DNA of 64,000 bases, from NCBI GenBank assembly GCA_014378465.1, contig JACMNQ010000033.1, positions 1-64,000 of the forward strand, given 5' to 3'. The notes beneath the pieces are model-generated. The model was given only the letters and a program-made list of their open reading frames with translations. It did not search any database and was not told the DNA's origin. Of the stretch, positions 59,779-64,000 are shown piece after piece. This DNA is from Oligoflexia bacterium. Lineage in GTDB: Bacteria; Bdellovibrionota; UBA1018. Within the stretch, counting starts at the first letter, position 1, and each line of letters opens with the position of its first letter. The position numbers and the translations under genes were made by a program.

Positions 59779-60963
59779 ATGAATCCCTCTCTCGTGTTCC
59801 TCGCAGGCAAACGCACTCCCTTTGGCTCAAACGGCGGATCCCTCAAGGACGTCAATCCAACCCAGCTGGGAGTCGCGGCGTCGCGAGCGGCGCTTGAGCA
59901 GGCGGGCGTCAGCCCGGAGCAGATTGATCATGTGATCTTCGGAAACGTTCTGCACTCGGCTCCTGACAGCATCTTTACGCCTCGTCACATCGGTCTTCAT
60001 CTCGGCATTCCTCAGAACGTCCCGGCCCTGGGCATCAACCGGCTCTGCGGTTCAGGATTTCAGACGATCATTGAGGCCTATCACCAGATGCTTGCCGGCG
60101 ACACGCAGGTCGCGCTCGTCGGCGGCGTCGAAAACATGAGCATGACTCCCTATGCGCTGCGCGGAGCGCGCTGGGGAATGAAGATGGGGCATCAGCAAGT
60201 GGTCGATGTGCTCGTCGAAAGTCTCACGGATTCCTATTGTCAGGCCCCGATGGCGATCACAGCTGAGAATCTCGCTGAGCAGTACAAAGTTTCGCGCGAA
60301 GAGTCCGATGTCTTCTCGCTTCGCAGTCAACGACTCTGCAAAGAGGCCACTGCCGAAGGTCGCTTCAGATCCGAGATCACACCTTTTGCCATCAAGGACA
60401 AAAAAGGCAATGAGACGCTGCTCACTGCCGACGAACATCCAAGACCCGAGACGACCGCCGAAGGCCTCGCCAAGCTCAAGCCTCTGTTCAAGAAAGACGG
60501 CATCGTCACTGCGGGGGCCGCAAGTGGTGTGGTGGACGGAGCTGCGGCCCTCGTGGTCTCCACGGAAGAACGTGCCAAAAAAGAGGGATGGAAGCCTCTG
60601 GGACGCATGGTCTCCTACGGCATCGTCGGCTGTGATCCAAAGATCATGGGCATCGGCCCGGCTCCGGCCAGTCGGATCGCGCTTCAGCGTGCGGGCCTGA
60701 CTCTGGACCAGATGGACTTGATTGAAGTGAATGAAGCCTTCGCGCCTCAGGCCCTGGCAGTTCAGCGTGAGCTCAAAATTCCGCTCGAAAAGTTCAACCT
60801 GAGTGGGGGAGCCATCGCCATCGGTCACCCGCTCGCAGCGAGTGGAACCCGAATCGTCCAGAACCTCCTCTACGAACTCAAGCGCCGTGGGAAGAGATAT
60901 GGCCTCGGAACTGCCTGTATCGGAGGCGGTCAGGGGATCGCCATCATTTTGGAAGCTTACTGA
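59779..60963 (+). CDS. Thiolase (acetyl-CoA C-acyltransferase)
   Basis: A 394-residue thiolase for beta-oxidation or acetoacetyl-CoA formation. The acyl-enzyme Cys is in NRLCGSGFQ (near residue 90), the C-terminal active site in GGAIAIGHPLAASGTR (His near 350) and the second catalytic Cys in CIGGGQG (near 380). Sequence GVENMSMTPY is also typical. Degradative versus biosynthetic type cannot be told by eye. The gene stands alone: a TACGAT (-10-like) at 59766-59771 ends 7 nt before the ATG and no Shine-Dalgarno exists, so it may be leaderless. Confidence 0.95.
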   Translation: MNPSLVFLAGKRTPFGSNGGSLKDVNPTQLGVAASRAALEQAGVSPEQIDHVIFGNVLHSAPDSIFTPRHIGLHLGIPQNVPALGINRLCGSGFQTIIEAYHQMLAGDTQVALVGGVENMSMTPYALRGARWGMKMGHQQVVDVLVESLTDSYCQAPMAITAENLAEQYKVSREESDVFSLRSQRLCKEATAEGRFRSEITPFAIKDKKGNETLLTADEHPRPETTAEGLAKLKPLFKKDGIVTAGAASGVVDGAAALVVSTEERAKKEGWKPLGRMVSYGIVGCDPKIMGIGPAPASRIALQRAGLTLDQMDLIEVNEAFAPQALAVQRELKIPLEKFNLSGGAIAIGHPLAASGTRIVQNLLYELKRRGKRYGLGTACIGGGQGIAIILEAY

Positions 60964-60986
60964 GGGCTTGCGGACCCTGCCTTGGC

Positions 60987-61014
60987 TTGAATCCTGACCA
61001 AAAAGCTGCTACTT
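60987..61014 (+). promoter_or_regulatory. Candidate promoter for the zapA operon
   Basis: TTGAAT (60987-60992), 16-nt spacer, TACTTT (61009-61014), ending 8 nt before the ATG at 61023. No Shine-Dalgarno lies between, consistent with a leaderless transcript for zapA-fthC-rny-ymdB. Confidence 0.4.
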
Positions 61015-61022
61015 TACGCGAC

Positions 61023-61298
61023 ATGATCGATCAAGTCTCCCTGCTCGGCGAAAAAATCACGCTCAAGACTGCCGGTGATCCCGAACACGTTCGGGAGGTC
61101 GTCGGGCTCGTCAACGAGCGGATCGCGGCCGCGGAGAAACGGATCAGGACTGGAGCCCCTCATCACGTCGCGCTCCTGGCGCTTCTCGATCTGGCGGAAG
61201 AGTACGTCCAGGCAAAAAAGCGCGCGGTACTTCACAAGAAGGATCTCGACGACAAATCTCGCGAACTCGTGGGACTGATCGAGGCAGAGCTGAAGTGA
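61023..61298 (+). CDS. zapA: Cell division protein ZapA
   Basis: A 91-residue ZapA that binds and bundles FtsZ at the division site. The N-terminal strand pattern (VSLLGEKITLKTAGDPEHVR) and the following helix (VVGLVNERIAAAEK), then a long C-terminal coiled coil (LLALLDLAEEYVQAKKRAVL), match the family. The ATG at 61023 gives the expected N-terminus; a TTG at 60987 would add 12 residues. As in many bacteria it precedes fthC, although here there is no room for a 6S RNA gene because the two overlap. Confidence 0.85.
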   Translation: MIDQVSLLGEKITLKTAGDPEHVREVVGLVNERIAAAEKRIRTGAPHHVALLALLDLAEEYVQAKKRAVLHKKDLDDKSRELVGLIEAELK

Positions 61299-61960
61299 TG
61301 CCTCCTCTCAGTTCCTCGGGCAGTACCCGGTCGCAGATCCTGGCGCTCCGACGTTCGCTCTCGGACGCCGAAACTCAGGACAAAAGCGCCGAAGTCTGCG
61401 CGAACTTCCTGACGGTCCTGAACTCAGTCATTCCGAGGGACTTTCTGAAAGGGAAGGCCGTCGGGATCTACCGGACGCGGTATTCCGCCCTTCCGGGTGA
61501 ACTCAATCCCATTTCACTCGAGTCCGCCTTGATCGAGCAGGGAGCCACTCTCCTTTATCCCAGAGTGGAGAGCTCGAAGCAGACCGACGGGATCCTTTTC
61601 CGCAGTCTTGAGTTTGCTCCTGCCACTCTCGATGACCACTGGACCACTGGGGCCTACGGACTGCAGGAACCCACCTCGCATTGCGCGGCAATTTCACCGG
61701 CGGACCTTGATCTGATCTTCGTTCCGGGGGTCGTCTTCGGTCGTTCTGGCGACCGCATCGGGATGGGCGGAGGGTACTACGACCGCTACCTGGCGAAGGC
61801 GCCACAGGCATACCGCATTTCACTGGCCTTTGATTTTCAGCTCGTCGAAGGACTGGAACAGGAAAGCTGGGATCAGCGCGTTGACTGGATCATCACACAG
61901 TCTGAAAGTGTATGCGTTCGGAAGCTCGAAGCCGTTTCAAGAGTGAAGGAAGTCCCATGA
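61298..61960 (+). CDS. fthC: 5-formyltetrahydrofolate cyclo-ligase
   Basis: A 220-residue ATP-dependent enzyme that returns 5-formyl-THF to the active folate pool as 5,10-methenyl-THF. Motifs include LRRSLSDAETQDKS near the N-terminus, the substrate segment LPGELNPISLE, and the C-terminal signature DRIGMGGGYYDRYLAK with VPGVVF before it. The ATG overlaps the zapA stop as TGATG; a GTG one codon earlier is an alternative. The stop overlaps rny. Length is slightly above the usual 180-200. Confidence 0.93.
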   Translation: MPPLSSSGSTRSQILALRRSLSDAETQDKSAEVCANFLTVLNSVIPRDFLKGKAVGIYRTRYSALPGELNPISLESALIEQGATLLYPRVESSKQTDGILFRSLEFAPATLDDHWTTGAYGLQEPTSHCAAISPADLDLIFVPGVVFGRSGDRIGMGGGYYDRYLAKAPQAYRISLAFDFQLVEGLEQESWDQRVDWIITQSESVCVRKLEAVSRVKEVP

Positions 61961-63279
61961 AGTTTTTCGTGTTTCTCAGAAATCTTCTCTTCGGCGTGAA
62001 GCCTCCTGCAGCCACGCCACTTTCGCTGCTCGTCCCGGAAGTGCAGACTCTTCCCGCGCCATCTGTTTCGGAGCCTGCTCCAGAGGCTTCAGCACCTGTA
62101 AAAAAATCGCGGGACCCGGCTCTAGCGAAACAGGCGACTCGGATCCCTTCTGCTCCATCCATTCCCACGAAGAAAACTGCCCCGGCACCGGCCGCGCTTC
62201 CGACCACGAGTTTCACCGTGCGTACCCAGACTCCACTTCAGCCGGACTATCTCGATGAGCAGGAACAGGCGCTTCGCCTGCTCACGATCGCGATTTCACG
62301 GCAGGCCACGAAGTTCGCCACTCAGTCGGTCACAACGACTGTCAAGTTCACGGCCGCTCAACTGAATGAAGGCATCAAGAGCAAGATCGTCGGAAAAGAG
62401 GGCCGCAATGCCCGTCATTTTGAAGAGAAGTCCGGAGTCGATCTGCTCCTCAATGACCAGCCCGATGCAGTCGTGGTCTCGAGCTTTGATCCCTTCAGAA
62501 GAGAAGTGGCCAGAGCCGCACTCGAGATTCTGGTGAGGGATGGCCGCATTCAGCCCGCAAAGATCGAAGAAGCGCTCGCTCACGCGAAAATTCAGGTCGA
62601 TGCTCAGACGCGGGACTACGCGACTCGTGCTGCAAAGGAGCTGGGCCTCAGCAACATTCACCCTGCGATCCTGAGAGTGCTCGGCACTCTTCAGTTCCGT
62701 ACGAGCTTCACTCAGAATCAGCTGGAGCATTCGGTCGAGACTGCCTGGCTCTGCAGCACTCTTGCATCAGAAATGGGCTATGACGCTGAGCTCGCGAAGC
62801 GCGCAGGCCTGCTTCATGACCTGGGCAAGGCGCTGGATCAGAAGCACGATGGCGGGCACTCCGAGTCTGGCGCTGAGTTCGCGAAAAAGTATGGGGAGTC
62901 CGAACTCGTCGTTCGCGCCATCGCCGCTCATCATGAAGAAATCCTGCCGGAAACGTGGCTCGATCATCTGGTCATCGCAGCCGATGCGCTTTCGGGCGCA
63001 AGGCCTGGGGCGCGCAACGGCTCCACCCAGAATCTCATGGAGCGCTCCGCTTCAATGGAAAAGATCGCTCGCGAAATTCCAGGCGTGACCGAGAGTTACG
63101 CCGTGCAGGCCGGCCGGGAGCTCCGTGTTTTTGTGGACTGTGATCAGGTGAGTGACCAGAAGGCTCGAGAGCTGGCTGGAGAAATCGCTGAACGTATCCA
63201 GGCAGACGTCAAATTTCCAGGCCAGATCAAAGTGACCGTGTTGCGTGAACTTCGTGTTACAGCGATGGCACAGCGTTAG
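61957..63279 (+). CDS. rny: Atypical RNase Y (KH-HD endoribonuclease) without transmembrane helix
   Basis: A 440-residue RNase Y homologue. The KH domain has GKEGRN (147-152; usual GREGRN) and the HD domain has H257 in QLEHSVETAW, H287-D288 in LLHDLGKA and AHHEE. The C-terminal domain ends with KVTVLRELRVTAMA. Typical RNase Y (about 510-530 residues) begins with a membrane helix and a coiled coil of about 150 residues. Here both are replaced by roughly 100 residues of Pro/Ala/Thr-rich low-complexity sequence after MKFFVFLRNLLFG, too short to span a membrane well. The ATG is coupled to the fthC stop. It precedes ymdB, the order seen in many bacteria. Confidence 0.9.
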   Translation: MKFFVFLRNLLFGVKPPAATPLSLLVPEVQTLPAPSVSEPAPEASAPVKKSRDPALAKQATRIPSAPSIPTKKTAPAPAALPTTSFTVRTQTPLQPDYLDEQEQALRLLTIAISRQATKFATQSVTTTVKFTAAQLNEGIKSKIVGKEGRNARHFEEKSGVDLLLNDQPDAVVVSSFDPFRREVARAALEILVRDGRIQPAKIEEALAHAKIQVDAQTRDYATRAAKELGLSNIHPAILRVLGTLQFRTSFTQNQLEHSVETAWLCSTLASEMGYDAELAKRAGLLHDLGKALDQKHDGGHSESGAEFAKKYGESELVVRAIAAHHEEILPETWLDHLVIAADALSGARPGARNGSTQNLMERSASMEKIAREIPGVTESYAVQAGRELRVFVDCDQVSDQKARELAGEIAERIQADVKFPGQIKVTVLRELRVTAMAQR

Positions 63280-63300
63280 AGAAACCCTTTAGAAAGTTTT

Positions 63301-64000
63301 ATGAAAGTTTTGTACTTCGGTGATGTTTTTGGAAAGCCGGGCCGTGATGCCGTCAAGATCGCGCTGGCCCGTCTCGTGCCCGCTCATCAGATTGATTTCG
63401 TCGTCGTCAATGGCGAGAACGCCGCCCATGGAAACGGCATTCTGCCGGACATGGCGGAAGATTTCTTTGAAATGGGCGTGGATGTCCTGACCACCGGCAA
63501 TCATGCCTGGGATCAGCGCCAGATCATCCCTTTCATGGCCACGACGACCCGGTTGATCCGCCCTCTCAATTATCCCGAACATCCGGCCTATAAAGTTCCG
63601 GGGCGCGGCTCGACCGTCGTGGAGTCCAGAAGAAAAGCGACGGCAAAGGACGGAAGCCCTCTGAGGCTCGCCGTGGTCCAAGTCATGGGTCGGGTTTTCA
63701 TGGACGCGCTGGATTGTCCCTTTCGGGCAGCCGAAAACGAAGTCGAGCGCCTCGACAATCTGGATATCCAGTGCATCCTTGTGGATTTTCATGGGGAGGC
63801 GAGTTCTGAAAAGCAGGCTTTCGCTCACTTCATGGACGGTCGGGTCAGCGCTGTGGTGGGAAGCCACTCTCATGTGCAGACCGCCGATGAGAGAATTCTC
63901 GCAGGCGGAACCGCAGCCATCACCGACGTGGGCATGTCGGGATGTTTTGATTCCGTGATCGGCGTCAAGAAGGAGATCTCCATTCAGAAGTTCCTGACGA
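63301..64000 (+). CDS. ymdB: YmdB-like metallophosphoesterase, cut by the window end
   Basis: The first 233 codons of a TIGR00282-type calcineurin-like phosphoesterase that hydrolyses 2',3'-cyclic nucleotides in studied homologues. Metal-site motifs appear in order: FGDVFGKPGR (5-14), VNGENAAHG (near 40), TGNHAWDQ (near 66), LVDFHGEASSEK (near 160) and GSHSHVQTADE (near 185). About 30 residues at the C-terminus lie beyond the window. The start at 63301 is 21 nt after rny. Its link with rny fits the reported functional connection of YmdB and RNase Y. Confidence 0.94.
   Translation, partial: MKVLYFGDVFGKPGRDAVKIALARLVPAHQIDFVVVNGENAAHGNGILPDMAEDFFEMGVDVLTTGNHAWDQRQIIPFMATTTRLIRPLNYPEHPAYKVPGRGSTVVESRRKATAKDGSPLRLAVVQVMGRVFMDALDCPFRAAENEVERLDNLDIQCILVDFHGEASSEKQAFAHFMDGRVSAVVGSHSHVQTADERILAGGTAAITDVGMSGCFDSVIGVKKEISIQKFLT

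Noticed and set aside
60960..61300. Possible 6S RNA near zapA-fthC
   Set aside because: 6S RNA often lies between these genes, but here zapA and fthC overlap and no space is available.

Overview
The window is a bacterial chromosome segment from a Gram-negative, didermic proteobacterium-like organism. It encodes lipoproteins, outer-membrane beta-barrels, a secretin, an AsmA protein, NagZ and DksA. By eye the GC content is a little above 50%. The mix of a Tad pilus locus rich in FHA proteins, CXXCH beta-barrel proteins, a RAYT-type transposase and many small secreted proteins recalls Bdellovibrionota (Bdellovibrio/Bacteriovorax/Oligoflexus relatives). That placement is an inference from gene content; no rRNA or marker-gene phylogeny could be run. 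No tRNA, rRNA, CRISPR array, prophage or complete insertion sequence was recognised.

Layout. 85-5427 (minus): an operon yihY - secreted protein - dppB - dppC - nagZ, suggesting cell-wall peptide uptake or recycling, followed by a separately promoted secreted protein. 5468-22957 (plus): a Tad/Flp type IVc pilus locus. It contains tadC, a DUF192 gene, three FHA-domain membrane proteins, a PP2C phosphatase, three Flp-like pilins, a prepilin peptidase, two TadE/TadF-like minor pilins, cpaB, the secretin cpaC, a single gene fusing CpaE and CpaF, tadB, and then a secreted Rhs/YD-repeat protein and a small secreted peptide. 23026-26992 (minus): a GIY-YIG nuclease and an operon for a triheme lipoprotein, a YceI protein and a heme-motif beta-barrel. 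27294-28214 (plus): two more small secreted peptides resembling the one beside the Rhs gene. 28246-36781 (mostly minus): a CheY / CheC-CheX-like / membrane protein trio, two CNNM/CBS transporters, a nucleotidyltransferase with a RAYT, a VOC protein (plus) and Lon. 37188-41919: small unknowns, two outer-membrane proteins, a papain-like secreted peptidase and DksA. 42386-64000 (mostly plus): housekeeping genes glmU, glmS, a ClC channel, a UvrD/PcrA helicase, gatCAB, AsmA, a lipoprotein, Ppx/GppA, thiolase, zapA, fthC, an unusual RNase Y and the start of ymdB. A broken acetyltransferase gene and a FliG-like/coiled-coil pair sit on the minus strand among them.

How the parts fit. The pilus locus carries its own peptidase, five prepilin-like substrates, one secretin, one fused motor/localisation ATPase and two platform proteins. 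Its FHA-sensor/PP2C cassette implies that pilus assembly or placement is controlled by Ser/Thr phosphorylation, but no kinase is encoded in the window. The Rhs-like protein and the peptide family are candidates for products displayed or exported with this machine; this is inference from position only.

Regulatory signals: a near-consensus sigma70 promoter precedes the first pilin, intrinsic terminators close several units, and several genes have a -10-like element only 6-10 nt before an ATG with no Shine-Dalgarno sequence, which suggests leaderless transcripts.
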